Below are positions 51,086-60,224 of a stretch of 64,000 nt of DNA, piece after piece; position 1 is the stretch's first letter; every line of letters begins with the position of its first letter. Below the pieces are notes generated by a model. It ran no database searches, was not told the DNA's origin, and saw only the letters and a program-made list of their open reading frames with translations. The position numbers were made by a program, and so were the translations under genes. This stretch comes from JACVRN01 sp036403815. GTDB lineage: Bacteria > Acidobacteriota > Blastocatellia > Pyrinomonadales > Pyrinomonadaceae. Location: NCBI GenBank assembly GCA_036403815.1, contig DASWQH010000027.1:62001-126000 (forward strand), written 5' to 3'.

Positions 51086-53620
51086 TTATCCTTTCTGAAG
51101 CCGTGGGCTGAACCTGCGCAGGCGAAGACTGTTAGTGACGACAGAAACGCTCGACAGAGACATCGCCGCGCTCGCTATGACGGGCGACAGCAGCCAGCCC
51201 GTGAACGGATAAAGCAGACCGGCGGCCAGAGGAATTCCGACGACGTTGTAGATGAATGCCCAGAAGAGATTCTGCTTGATGGTGCGAATCGTCGCCCGCG
51301 AAAGCGCAATCGCCGTGACGACGCCACGCAGGTCGCCGCGAATCAAAGTGATGTCGGAAGCTTCTATGGCTACATCTGTTCCGGTGCCTATAGCGATGCC
51401 TACATCCGCCTGAGCCAACGCTGGGGCGTCGTTGATTCCATCGCCGACCATCCCTACGACTCTCCCCTCTTCTTGAAGACGTTTGACCTTGCGCGCCTTA
51501 TCTTCCGGTAGAACTTCTGCGAGCACGCGCGTGATGCCAACCAGTCGCGCAACAGCTTCAGCCGTGCGACGGTTGTCGCCCGTCATCATTACTACCTCAA
51601 GTCCCATGCGCTGCATGGACTCGATGGCATCTTTCGACTCAGGTTTGATTTCGTCCGCGACCGCCAGCAGCCCTGCGAAGCTCGCGTCAATGGCGGCGTA
51701 GATAGGCGTCTTGCCTTCTTCGGCAAGACGGACGGCTCTCTCTTCAAATCCGTTGAGCGCAACATTGCGCTCGGCCATCAACTTGGCATTGCCTAAAACC
51801 AGCGCGTGACCTTCGACTGTGGCTTCGACGCCGTGGCCTGCGAGCGCATTGAAGCTTGAGACCTCGCCGAGCTGTAAATCTCTCTCAACAGCGCCGCGCA
51901 CGATGGCAAGCCCAAGCGGATGCTCGCTCCTCGTTTCAGTTGCGGCGACCAGCCGCAGCAGCTCATTCTCTTCCACCCCGGCGACGGGCAGCACATCCGT
52001 CAACACGGGACGCCCGCGCGTGATCGTGCCTGTCTTATCGAGCACGATTGTTTGAAGCTTGTGCGCAATCTCCAGGCTCGCGCCGCCCTTTATGAGCACT
52101 CCGTTTTCCGCTCCGCGTCCTGTTCCAACCATGACGGCGGTCGGTGTCGCAAGCCCCAGCGCGCAGGGGCAGGCGATGATGAGCACCGAGACGAACGCGT
52201 TAAGCGCCATAGTGAAACGAACATCTACGGGAGCGGCCACGAACCAGATAACGAAGGTTGCAATCGCTATGCAGATAACTACCGGCGTGAAGATGCCGCT
52301 GATAATGTCTGCCATGCGCGCAATCGGAGCTTTTGAGCCTTGAGCATCCTGCACCATCTTCACTATCTGCTGAAGGACAGTGTCGCGCCCGACCTTCGTC
52401 GCGCGAAAACGAAATGCGCCCGTCTTGTTGATGGTCGCCCCGAAGACCTCGTCGCCTTTGGTTTTCTCAACAGGAAGGCTCTCGCCCGTCAACATGGATT
52501 CGTCAACCGCAGATGCGCCGTCTTCTACAATCCCGTCAACGGGAATCTTCTCGCCCGGACGCACAAGGATTAAATCACCCGGCACAACCTCTTCGACGGG
52601 TAAATCAATCTCGCGGCCTTCGCGCAGGACGCGCGCCCGTTTAGCTTGCAGGCCGACGAGCTTGCGTATGGCTTCAGAGGTGCGCCCTTTGGCGCGGGAT
52701 TCCAGAAGGCGTCCCAGTATGATAAGCGCGATGATAACGCTCGCGGCTTCAAAGTAAACCGGAGCCATAGGCGCACTCGCCATGCCTTCCATGCCCGTCA
52801 TGCTGTTATTCGTAGCTGTCGAAAAGAAGCGCGGCGCAAAGGTGGCAGCGACCGAGTATAGATAAGCCGTGCCGGTGCCGACGGCAATCAGCGTGTTCAT
52901 GTCAGCCGCTCGATGACGAAAGGCCGCCCACGCTCCTCTGTAGAACTGCCAGCCGCAATAGAATACGACCGGAGTCGTCAACGCCAGTTGAAGCCAGTTG
53001 ACGCCTGTGAAATTTAGAAAAGAGATGCGGCCATGCGACATAGCTATCAACAGCACCGGGAGCGAAAGCAGCGCCGCGACCCAGAACTTTCGCAGCAGAT
53101 CCCTGTACTCGGCCTCACGCGCTGCACGTTCAGAATCCGCTGCCGTAGCGTCTCCGCCCGCGCCCGCCACTTCGCGCACGCGATAGCCGAAATCTTCAAT
53201 CGCACGTCGAATGACTCTAGTCTCTGTTGCGCCCGGCAGGTACTCTACACGAACCTCCATCGTGCCTAGATTGAACGAAGCGTTGACGACGCCGGGCAGC
53301 CTGTTGAGATGATTCTCCAGTTGCACGCTTGAGCCTGAGGGGCGCGCCGAGTCATCAACTATAAAGTCTGCTCGCGCCGTGCCCGCCGTCCCGTAGCCGA
53401 CCTCTCTCACCGCTTCAATAAGCGCTCGTACGTCCGTCGCACGCGGGTCATACTCTACGGTGGCGCGCGAGGTGGCGAAGTTGACTCCGGCACGGCTGAC
53501 GCCCGGCGCTTTCGAGAGCTTTCGCTCTATGCGATGCGCGCAGGCGGCACAGGTCATCCCTGTAATCGGCAGATCAACGCGCTCGTCGCGTGCGCTCCCT
53601 TTGGAATTACTTTCCGACAT
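51086..53620 (-). CDS. copA: Copper-exporting P-type ATPase
   Basis: 844 residues from ATG 53620, which follows AAGGAAG and overlaps the merR 3' end by 14 bases; an upstream start at 53698 is unlikely. The first HMA domain has GMTCAACAH (Cys24, Cys27). A second HMA-like domain (about 100-165) has the fold but no CxxC. P1B-1 motifs: CPC (Cys484-Cys486, CPCALGLATP), DKTGTIT (Asp528) and VGDGINDAPAL. It pumps Cu(I) out of the cytoplasm with ATP. Regulated with merR from the promoter at 54179-54210. Confidence 0.96.
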   Translation of the reverse strand: MSESNSKGSARDERVDLPITGMTCAACAHRIERKLSKAPGVSRAGVNFATSRATVEYDPRATDVRALIEAVREVGYGTAGTARADFIVDDSARPSGSSVQLENHLNRLPGVVNASFNLGTMEVRVEYLPGATETRVIRRAIEDFGYRVREVAGAGGDATAADSERAAREAEYRDLLRKFWVAALLSLPVLLIAMSHGRISFLNFTGVNWLQLALTTPVVFYCGWQFYRGAWAAFRHRAADMNTLIAVGTGTAYLYSVAATFAPRFFSTATNNSMTGMEGMASAPMAPVYFEAASVIIALIILGRLLESRAKGRTSEAIRKLVGLQAKRARVLREGREIDLPVEEVVPGDLILVRPGEKIPVDGIVEDGASAVDESMLTGESLPVEKTKGDEVFGATINKTGAFRFRATKVGRDTVLQQIVKMVQDAQGSKAPIARMADIISGIFTPVVICIAIATFVIWFVAAPVDVRFTMALNAFVSVLIIACPCALGLATPTAVMVGTGRGAENGVLIKGGASLEIAHKLQTIVLDKTGTITRGRPVLTDVLPVAGVEENELLRLVAATETRSEHPLGLAIVRGAVERDLQLGEVSSFNALAGHGVEATVEGHALVLGNAKLMAERNVALNGFEERAVRLAEEGKTPIYAAIDASFAGLLAVADEIKPESKDAIESMQRMGLEVVMMTGDNRRTAEAVARLVGITRVLAEVLPEDKARKVKRLQEEGRVVGMVGDGINDAPALAQADVGIAIGTGTDVAIEASDITLIRGDLRGVVTAIALSRATIRTIKQNLFWAFIYNVVGIPLAAGLLYPFTGWLLSPVIASAAMSLSSVSVVTNSLRLRRFSPRLQKG

Positions 53621-54128
53621 CTTTCTTCCTTCGCAGGGCTTTCCGGTCGGCAATGCTGCGCGAAGCGGAAAGCGGGTGCTGAATTTCCGTACTCTCAATC
53701 AGCCCGCAGATGTGCCCCTCGGATTCTTCTATCTTGTCCCATTCTTCAAGCGCTGTCGCCAGTTCCTTGCGATAGCGCCGCATCTGCGCCATGCGCTCAT
53801 CCAGTTCCAGTAATCGCTGCCGCACAATCTCACGCACGTCCCGGCACGGACTCTGCCCCGCAGTGCTTTCCGCAATTATCTGCTTCACCTCGTCGAGCGA
53901 AAACCCAAGCATCTGCGCACGCTTGATGAACGCCAGCCGTTCAAGCACGTCCCTGTGATACAGACGATAACCGCTGCCCGTGCGAGCCGGGCGATTCAAC
54001 AGGCCGCTCTTCTCATAGAAACGCAGCGCCTCTATCCCTATCCCGCTCAGCTTCGAGACCTCTCCAATCTTGAGCAGCGAATGCTCGTCCGCATACGTCT
54101 CCTGCTTTCTACCTGTGATTGCCATCAT
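53607..54128 (-). CDS. MerR-family metal-responsive regulator (CueR-like)
   Basis: 173 residues. The N-terminal MerR winged helix reads KIGEVSKLSGIGIEALRFYEKSGLL and SGYRLYHRDVLERLAFIKRAQMLGFSLDEV, followed by the long dimerisation helix. Metal-site Cys are in QSPCRDV and GHICGLIES, the latter close to the pattern in ZntR/CueR relatives. A basic tail (ALRRKKDVGK) is added. AAGAGG lies just upstream of ATG 54128. It probably senses copper and activates its own operon, including copA. Confidence 0.92.
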   Translation of the reverse strand: MMAITGRKQETYADEHSLLKIGEVSKLSGIGIEALRFYEKSGLLNRPARTGSGYRLYHRDVLERLAFIKRAQMLGFSLDEVKQIIAESTAGQSPCRDVREIVRQRLLELDERMAQMRRYRKELATALEEWDKIEESEGHICGLIESTEIQHPLSASRSIADRKALRRKKDVGK

Positions 54129-54178
54129 CGCCCTCTTGTCTCATCTCCGTCACCTTCTAAATTTATCTTACATCAGAC

Positions 54179-54210
54179 ATCATAAACCCTGTAGCCGTGT
54201 ACAGAGTCAA
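54179..54210 (-). promoter_or_regulatory. MerR-type promoter/operator of the merR-copA operon
   Basis: On the minus strand -35 TTGACT (54210-54205) and -10 TATGAT (54184-54179) are separated by 20 bases, longer than the normal 17. The spacer holds the dyad ACTCTGTACACGG / CTACAGGGT. An over-long spacer with a central dyad is the hallmark of MerR-family activation by DNA distortion. It is 51 bases upstream of the merR ATG. Confidence 0.87.
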
Positions 54211-54477
54211 GTGAGTAGAGATATCTTGTTGGAAGTAAAAAGGGGTTTTATAGCGATTGCCCCTCTCTATGTTCGGAGAGGCTATCAATAGAATGAGCAG
54301 GCTTTAACGCATCTTTGCTTCAAATATTCGATTCGGCCAATAAATAGTCGAATCGGCTATATAATTATTTTTGTGTTTTAGTATCTTCTATGATAAAAGG
54401 GCGAATCAAGAGCCATTGCTTGTTTGCTTCTCAATAAAGTTTGTACTGTCTCAACAGCCTGCTAAGGAACTAAAACC
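54211..54477. other. AT-rich spacer before the Cys-rich peptide gene
   Basis: No gene is supported. A hairpin CCTCTC/GAGAGG occurs at about 54263-54282, and ATTCGATTCGGCC / AGTCGAATCGGCT form a partly palindromic pair at about 54327-54361. Base composition is more AT-rich than the flanking operons. Confidence 0.4.
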
Positions 54478-54744
54478 ATGAGATTACTGCGAAGATTACT
54501 TACAGCTTTTGTGCTCGTTTGTTGTGCATACTTAGTTCTGGCCGATCCGTTTTCCCGCCCGGCGGCAGAGGAAAGCGGTTGCACTTATGTAGGGGAACAA
54601 TGTTCTTGGTGCAAATGTATACGTAGGAAGTGTACCGACAAATGCAGCACTCAAGCTTGCAATGATAATTGTGATTACTGGTATTACGAATGCACTCGTA
54701 ACCATGGTTGCGGAGAGCCAGAAACTAGCCAAGATGCTCTGTAA
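54478..54744 (+). CDS. Secreted Cys-rich miniprotein (10 Cys in mature part)
   Basis: 88 residues; AAGGA precedes the ATG by about 9 bases. A signal peptide (RRLLTAFVLVCCAYLVLA) is followed by a mature region of about 60 residues with ten Cys: CTYVGEQCSWCKC, KCTDKCSTQAC, NDNCDYWYYEC and NHGC. The even count and spacing suggest disulfide bonds or metal binding. No family is recognised. It lies in an AT-rich patch next to an exported helical-repeat protein, 130 bases downstream on the same strand. Confidence 0.7.
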   Translation: MRLLRRLLTAFVLVCCAYLVLADPFSRPAAEESGCTYVGEQCSWCKCIRRKCTDKCSTQACNDNCDYWYYECTRNHGCGEPETSQDAL

Positions 54745-54874
54745 AATGAGAGCATTGCAAATATAAGTAATTGCGCTTTGAGTTCATATTTTCTTATACC
54801 CGGAGAGCGTTGGCTAAATCAAAATTCGCTCTCTGGGAACTTCTTCTGCAAAAGAGTTAAGCGAGAGAATTTTT

Positions 54875-56719
54875 ATGCATAACCAGAATCCTTTTAAAAT
54901 TATGGGGCTTGGCGCAATCATAATAATACTGATCTTAAAAGTCTCTCTGACAGAGGTGATGGCTCAAGATAATCAATCGGCTCGGCCTCAATCAGATGCC
55001 CCAGCGCGTTACAACTTTGAAGAACTCGCTGTTAACTTAACGCTCAGAGTAGGTAAAGAGGCTTCAAGCCTCACTAGCCCAGCCGAAAAGATTGAAATAC
55101 AGTTGGAAGCGGCAGGAATTCTGTCCCAATCTCATAAAGACGATGCTCTTCGACTGCTCGATCTGGCTTGGAATACTTTGAAGGAGTGGGATAGAGAAGA
55201 GAAAACTGCTTCTCTGCAACCTAGGCCGCAGCTAAGAGCAAGGCTTAGAAGCGATATTTTGGCACTCTACTCGAAGCTTGATCCAGAGCGCGCTGGCAAT
55301 CTGGTAAAAAGTCAGCCCACCAATTCTCCAGAATCAGCCGAGGCAAATAAAGAGGCATCTGGAAAAGATTCTTTTATCACAGCAGAACGGCAGCGTGCCG
55401 ATGATCTAGCCAAAATTGGATTAATCCAGATCGAGCGCAACCCATCTGAAGGCATTGGAACAGCAATTTCAAGTCTCCTGCAAACAGGAGAAGTGTCGGA
55501 GTCCCTGAGCCTTATATCGCAAACCCTGAAGGAAAAAGGTAAAGAGAGTTTACTAAAGGATTTTGAGAGCCGACTGGCAGGGATTCTTGTCCATAGGGCG
55601 AGCTTAAACCCTTTCGACCTCCGAGCCGTTGTAAGAATAATCAACGCTGATCCTCAGATGCAGGGAGCGACCAGATCATCACTCTTGAAGTTTCTATCAA
55701 ACTCGCTGGCAAAGCTTAATGAAACTATTAAAGATGCGCAGAACGGTAAACGCCCTCTAAGCATTGATATTGATACTGTTGGTAGTGTCTACAGTATTTA
55801 TGTGCGGAATGTGCGCTCTCTTATTTCTAGTTATGAGCCTAATAGTGCTAATGGCCTGAATTTGTTGATAGATGAAATTGCTTCGGTGCTGCCAGCCTCT
55901 TGGCTGGACAGAGTATATGAAACGTCTACGACAGACCCGCCAGAACAACAACTGGAACGCGCGCGAAACACAAAAGAGAGCGAGTTACGCGATTCTCGGT
56001 TGGCGCGATTCGCACTTCGCGCGCTAAACGGGGCACTGCCTGGCATGAAAGGACGACAACCTGAATGGGCTTCGCGCGCAGTGGATATTATTAGTGCTTC
56101 AGAAACTAAGACAATCCTACAAGACTATATTCTTATGGTAAATGTTGAAAGACTATCGAAAGAAAGCAATTATGCCCTTGCTGCCGAAAAGGCATCGGCA
56201 ATATCCAAATCGGACTGGCGTGCCTGGTCACTGATGGCGTTGGCGAGTGCTCAAGCGGAACAAAACTGGAGCCGGGCCATGCAATTATGTGAAGATGCTT
56301 TTCGCTCCCTTGAAAAAAGCTCGCCAACCCCGCGCAAAGTTGAGCTGGCATTTGCATTAGCAGACTTGTGGAGTAGACGTGATTTGAATCAAGCATTAGA
56401 TATTACTGATTTGGCTGTTAAATATGCCAATCAAGTTGTTGACACGGGCAGCCGGATGCCAGAGATACCTTCCGACCTGCAAGCATTTTTCCTCAATATC
56501 GGTAGGTTTAATTTTGCCCCTGGAATAGAACCTCAAAGTCTGAATGAGATTGGATTCGATGAAGGGATAGGGCGGCTAGCGCTAACTCATTGGATGCGCG
56601 CAGACCAGATTGGAGACACAATCCAAAATGTCGGGTTACGACTGCGTTTCCAACTCGCCATATGCAGAGGAGTGCTTATCACCCCAAAAGTTGACAAAAA
56701 AATGGCGCTCGCCAATTAA
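54875..56719 (+). CDS. Exported helical-repeat hypothetical protein
   Basis: 614 residues with an N-terminal signal or anchor (LGAIIIILILKVSLTEVMA). The rest is almost entirely helical with TPR-like pairs (AAGILSQSHKDDALRLLDLAW; LADLWSRRDLNQALDITDLA). No catalytic motif is seen. Similar proteins occur in several copies in Acidobacteriota as far as I recall. Composition is more AT-rich than the neighbours. Its role is unknown; co-localisation with the Cys-rich miniprotein may indicate a common function in the periplasm or outside. Confidence 0.75.
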   Translation: MHNQNPFKIMGLGAIIIILILKVSLTEVMAQDNQSARPQSDAPARYNFEELAVNLTLRVGKEASSLTSPAEKIEIQLEAAGILSQSHKDDALRLLDLAWNTLKEWDREEKTASLQPRPQLRARLRSDILALYSKLDPERAGNLVKSQPTNSPESAEANKEASGKDSFITAERQRADDLAKIGLIQIERNPSEGIGTAISSLLQTGEVSESLSLISQTLKEKGKESLLKDFESRLAGILVHRASLNPFDLRAVVRIINADPQMQGATRSSLLKFLSNSLAKLNETIKDAQNGKRPLSIDIDTVGSVYSIYVRNVRSLISSYEPNSANGLNLLIDEIASVLPASWLDRVYETSTTDPPEQQLERARNTKESELRDSRLARFALRALNGALPGMKGRQPEWASRAVDIISASETKTILQDYILMVNVERLSKESNYALAAEKASAISKSDWRAWSLMALASAQAEQNWSRAMQLCEDAFRSLEKSSPTPRKVELAFALADLWSRRDLNQALDITDLAVKYANQVVDTGSRMPEIPSDLQAFFLNIGRFNFAPGIEPQSLNEIGFDEGIGRLALTHWMRADQIGDTIQNVGLRLRFQLAICRGVLITPKVDKKMALAN

Positions 56720-56775
56720 CGCTGATGTCATACTTGGCCGCTAACTAAACTTAGAACAACTTCCCTGAAAGTGCA

Positions 56776-57795
56776 TCATCCGACCGGAGTTGGAGCGATT
56801 ACCTCGTGGATGGCGCGCACTTCGTTGACGAGTTGCTCGTACTGCTCGATGGTGAGCGCCTGCGCGCCGTCGGAAAGCGCGCGTTCGGGTTGGTCGTGGA
56901 CTTCTATGATGAGTCCGTCAGCGCCGACCGCGACGCCCGCGCGCGCAAGCGGTGTGACCATGTAGTTCTTGCCCGTGCCGTGCGAAGGGTCAACTACGAC
57001 CGGCAGGTGAGAGATGCGGCGCACGGCAGGGATTGCCGCCAGATCGAGCGTGTTGCGCGTGTGCTGCGCGAAGGTGCGTATGCCGCGCTCGCAAAGAATG
57101 ACGTTGTAGTTGCCCTCGCTCATGATGTACTCGGCGGCGAGCAGCCATTCGTCCAGCGTGGCGGACAATCCGCGCTTGAGAAGCACCGGCAGCCTTGAGC
57201 GCCCGGCACGCCTGAGCAAAGTAAAATTCTGCATGCTGCGCGCGCCGATTTGAATCACCTCGCCGTAGCGCTCGACCATATCCACACCGGCTTCGTCCAG
57301 AGCCTCTGTAATAATCTTCAGGCCGTAGACTTCACGCACCTCTGCAAGAATCTTCAAGCCCTCTTCGCCTAAGCCCTGAAAAGCATAGGGCGAAGTTCGC
57401 GGCTTGAATGCGCCGCCGCGAAAGAAGCGTGCGCCGCTACGGCGAACGGCTTCGGCGACACTGAAAGCCTGTGCGCGGCTCTCTACGGCACAGGGGCCTG
57501 CGATTATCGCCAGCTCGTCGCCGCCAATCGAAGCATCGCCGACACGCACGACCGTCTTCTCCGGCTTCAGGTCTAGCGTTATCAGCTTATATGGCTTGCT
57601 GACGCGAATGGCTTCGGCCACGCCCGGCAGATTTTCAAAACGCGAAACATCGACTGCGCCCTGATTGCCTGTAATGCCAATGGCCGTGCGCGTTGCGCCG
57701 GGCAGCGGATGCGCCCTGAAGCCCAATTCCTCTACGACGCGCACTACGTCCGCCACTTGAGCGTCGGTCGCGTCTGCTTTCATCACAATTAACAT
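56776..57795 (-). CDS. aroF: 3-deoxy-7-phosphoheptulonate synthase (DAHP synthase, AroF/AroA type I-beta)
   Basis: 339 residues: an N-terminal ferredoxin-like regulatory domain (MLIVMKADATDAQVADVV, about 1-70) and the TIM-barrel catalytic domain with IAGPCAVES, FFRGGAFKPRTSPYAFQG, VLLKRGLSAT, CERGIRTF and VVVDPSHGTGK. It condenses PEP with erythrose 4-phosphate in the first step of the shikimate pathway. The Cys of GPC and the His of PSHG are metal ligands. It is a single minus-strand gene; 57808-57886 is a repeat between it and argS. Confidence 0.95.
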   Translation of the reverse strand: MLIVMKADATDAQVADVVRVVEELGFRAHPLPGATRTAIGITGNQGAVDVSRFENLPGVAEAIRVSKPYKLITLDLKPEKTVVRVGDASIGGDELAIIAGPCAVESRAQAFSVAEAVRRSGARFFRGGAFKPRTSPYAFQGLGEEGLKILAEVREVYGLKIITEALDEAGVDMVERYGEVIQIGARSMQNFTLLRRAGRSRLPVLLKRGLSATLDEWLLAAEYIMSEGNYNVILCERGIRTFAQHTRNTLDLAAIPAVRRISHLPVVVDPSHGTGKNYMVTPLARAGVAVGADGLIIEVHDQPERALSDGAQALTIEQYEQLVNEVRAIHEVIAPTPVG

Positions 57796-57807
57796 ATCTT
57801 CCTCAAA

Positions 57808-57886
57808 AGTGAGCAGTGAGCGGTAAGCAGTAAGCAGTGAGCTGTGAGCAGTCGAACGAAAGCTTTTAACTGCTTACTGCTCACTT
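57808..57886. repeat. Intergenic inverted repeat of GTGAGCAGTAAGCAG words
   Basis: The left part contains GTGAGCAGTGAGCGG then TAAGCAGTAAGCAGTGAGC, and the right arm AACTGCTTACTGCTCACT pairs with it. It lies between argS and aroF on the minus strand. Confidence 0.7.
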
Positions 57887-57945
57887 CTTTATACCTTCAG
57901 CCTCTCTCAAATGTACAGCCGCGCCCGCGCTCATCAACGCCTCGC

Positions 57946-60021
57946 TCACATTCTTTCGGGAACTGTGATGCCGAGTGTGTCCAGCGCAGAGGTCAACTGG
58001 CGGCGCGTAATATCGGCTACAGTGGTAAGCACGGCGCGGCGTGTTTGATCCTCCTCTGTGATAATACGGTGGTGGTGGTAAAAAAGGTTAAAGGCGCGTG
58101 CCAGATTAAACGTGTATTTGGCGAGCGTGGCAGGCTCGGCAGCTTCAACCGCCTGGCGAATTGCTTCGTCGAGCCTGGCGGCCAGCATTAGTAGCGACCA
58201 GATTTCAGCACCGCTCTCGCCTTCAAAGACCTGCGCTATTTTCACCTTCTCAGCACCGCTCTGCGCTTTCCTGATTAGCTCCTGTGCGGAAGACTGTGCG
58301 GCTGGGTCTAGTTTGCGAAAGATGTTATTGGCGCGCACGGCTGCGTACTGGCAGTAGGGGCCGGTTTCGCCTTCGAATGATACCGCTTCCTTAAAGTCGA
58401 AAGCGATGACGGAGCTTCGCGTGAATTTCAGAAGAAAATAGCGCAAAGCTGCAACGGCAATTGCATGAGCCGTCGCGCTCTTCTCATCAACAGAAAGCTC
58501 TGGACGGCGCGGCTCAACCTCCGCAAGCGCCTCCATTTCAAGACGGTTGATAAGGTCGTCCGCTTTAACTCCTATGCCTTTGCGCCCGCTCATCTCCACA
58601 AAGGGGCGTGTGCGATCCTCTTCGCTCAGCTCTATGCCCAGCTCTTCGCAGGCGGCTATGGAGAGCGCGACCATCTCGTAGCCCAAATGCACGCTCGCCT
58701 CTTCGCCGACTTCGGGCGCAACCGCTGCGACACCGCGACGCACTACTTCCTGCGTGTAGGACTGGCGCGAGTCAATCACGTTGTAGACAGTTGCGCCGCC
58801 GCCGAAGCGCGGTCTCGTTCGTGCGCCTATCAGCTCGGTCGTATCCTGCCTGATATGCTCCGTAGAAGTTATCCATGTCATCTGCCCGTCGAAGTAATGA
58901 CGAAACGGCTTGTAATTAAAATCAAGCCCCAGCCGGCCAAGCTTCCACAGTTGATAGGCTATGTCCTTGCCCGTATAGGTCACTGTGCCGTTCGAGCGCA
59001 CAATAATCTTATCGGCTTCGTGCTCGTCCGTTCCAGTGTGGGACTCAAAAGGCATGACCCAGCAGCCTTTGTTCTTGCCTTCCGTGGCGTAGTGAATCAC
59101 GCCGCGCTCCTTCATGCGTTCAAAGGCCGCGTCCCAGAAATGCAGGTGCAGAATCTCAGACTCGCGGGGCAGCAAGTCATAGCGAATCCCAAGGCGCTCC
59201 ATTGTGTCCAGGATGCATTCGACGTTGCGCGTCGCTACGTAATCGGCCAACTCGGCGGTCGGATTATTACCTTCTTCTATAGCGTGAAGCGTTTCGGCTC
59301 GAAGCCGTAAGCGTTCAGCATCATGCTCGCCGTTCGGATCATCTTTACGATAGAAGAGACCTACGCGCGTGTATAAATCCCAGCAGTAATAATCGAAGGT
59401 ACGCTCCGGCGGGAGGCTTTTGTCCAGAGCCTTTATGTCGTCCAGCGTCATACGCTCTAGATGAATGAAGCCTACGACTACGTCTGCGACCTGCACGCCC
59501 GTGTTGTCTATGTAGTTCTGAATCTCTACGCGCTCGCCCGCAGCGCGCAGGATACGCACGAAGGTGTCTCCGAGCACGGCATTGCGTACATGTCCTATGT
59601 GCGCAGCCTTGTTCGGATTGATAGAGGTGTGCTCGACCATGCGCTTCGGCCTCACGTCCACGTCCGATAACGCCTCCGGTAAATTGGCTCGCCCGATTTC
59701 CGTAGAAAAGCGCGAGAGAAACTGCGTGCGATCATAGAAGATGTTCAGGTAGCCCGCGCCCGCGACTTCTACGCGCCCCACTCCTTCAACGGCTTCGAGC
59801 AGGGGCTTTAACTCTTCGGCGATGGTGCGCGGCGGGCGCTTTTCTCCAGTGGCCTGCTTGATACGGCGCGCAAGCTCGAAGGCGATGGGGAAAGCAAGGT
59901 CGCCCATCTCCGTGCGCGGCGGGACTTCTGCTGCAATCTGTTCCAAGTGGACGTTGAAATTCTCGGCTGCGGCGCGCCGCACGCACTCACGCAAGGTTTC
60001 CTGTAGATCGTGCAAGCTCAC
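57946..60021 (-). CDS. argS: Arginyl-tRNA synthetase
   Basis: 691 residues from a GTG at 60021 with AAGGAAA about 10 bases upstream. N-terminal Add-1 domain (about 1-95), class I catalytic core with HIGH at 141-144 (AHIGHVRNAVLGD), the KMSKS counterpart MSGRKG (about 470) and a C-terminal anticodon-binding domain ending in ADITRRQLTSALDTLGI. It charges tRNA-Arg. Somewhat longer than E. coli ArgS (577), mainly in the catalytic insertion. Confidence 0.96.
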   Translation of the reverse strand: MSLHDLQETLRECVRRAAAENFNVHLEQIAAEVPPRTEMGDLAFPIAFELARRIKQATGEKRPPRTIAEELKPLLEAVEGVGRVEVAGAGYLNIFYDRTQFLSRFSTEIGRANLPEALSDVDVRPKRMVEHTSINPNKAAHIGHVRNAVLGDTFVRILRAAGERVEIQNYIDNTGVQVADVVVGFIHLERMTLDDIKALDKSLPPERTFDYYCWDLYTRVGLFYRKDDPNGEHDAERLRLRAETLHAIEEGNNPTAELADYVATRNVECILDTMERLGIRYDLLPRESEILHLHFWDAAFERMKERGVIHYATEGKNKGCWVMPFESHTGTDEHEADKIIVRSNGTVTYTGKDIAYQLWKLGRLGLDFNYKPFRHYFDGQMTWITSTEHIRQDTTELIGARTRPRFGGGATVYNVIDSRQSYTQEVVRRGVAAVAPEVGEEASVHLGYEMVALSIAACEELGIELSEEDRTRPFVEMSGRKGIGVKADDLINRLEMEALAEVEPRRPELSVDEKSATAHAIAVAALRYFLLKFTRSSVIAFDFKEAVSFEGETGPYCQYAAVRANNIFRKLDPAAQSSAQELIRKAQSGAEKVKIAQVFEGESGAEIWSLLMLAARLDEAIRQAVEAAEPATLAKYTFNLARAFNLFYHHHRIITEEDQTRRAVLTTVADITRRQLTSALDTLGITVPERM

Positions 60022-60095
60022 TGTAAAAAAAGTTTCCTTTGGACTCTACCTAATTCATTTGCCGCTACCGGCAAAGCTGAAAGTATAGCGTAAAG

Positions 60096-60172
60096 CAATG
60101 CAGAAGTCAGACGCGCAGAATGATGAATGAAGAAGATTGATTCATCATTCCGCACTCTGCCTTCTGCATTGC
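60096..60172. repeat. Intergenic palindrome (CAATGCAGAAG ... CTTCTGCATTG)
   Basis: The arms at 60096-60130 and 60138-60172 include CAATGCAGAAG / CTTCTGCATTG at the ends and CGCAGAATGATGAATGA / TCATTCTGCG-like bases near the centre. It occupies the spacer between divergent argS and the Sir2 gene. Confidence 0.75.
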
Positions 60173-60224
60173 CTTGCTTGACACCTCCTCTGTGCGCTCT
60201 GTTACCATCTCATTAAAGAGATTC

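Noticed and set aside
58465..59310. 281-codon plus-strand frame opposite argS
   Set aside because: Shadow of the argS reading frame.
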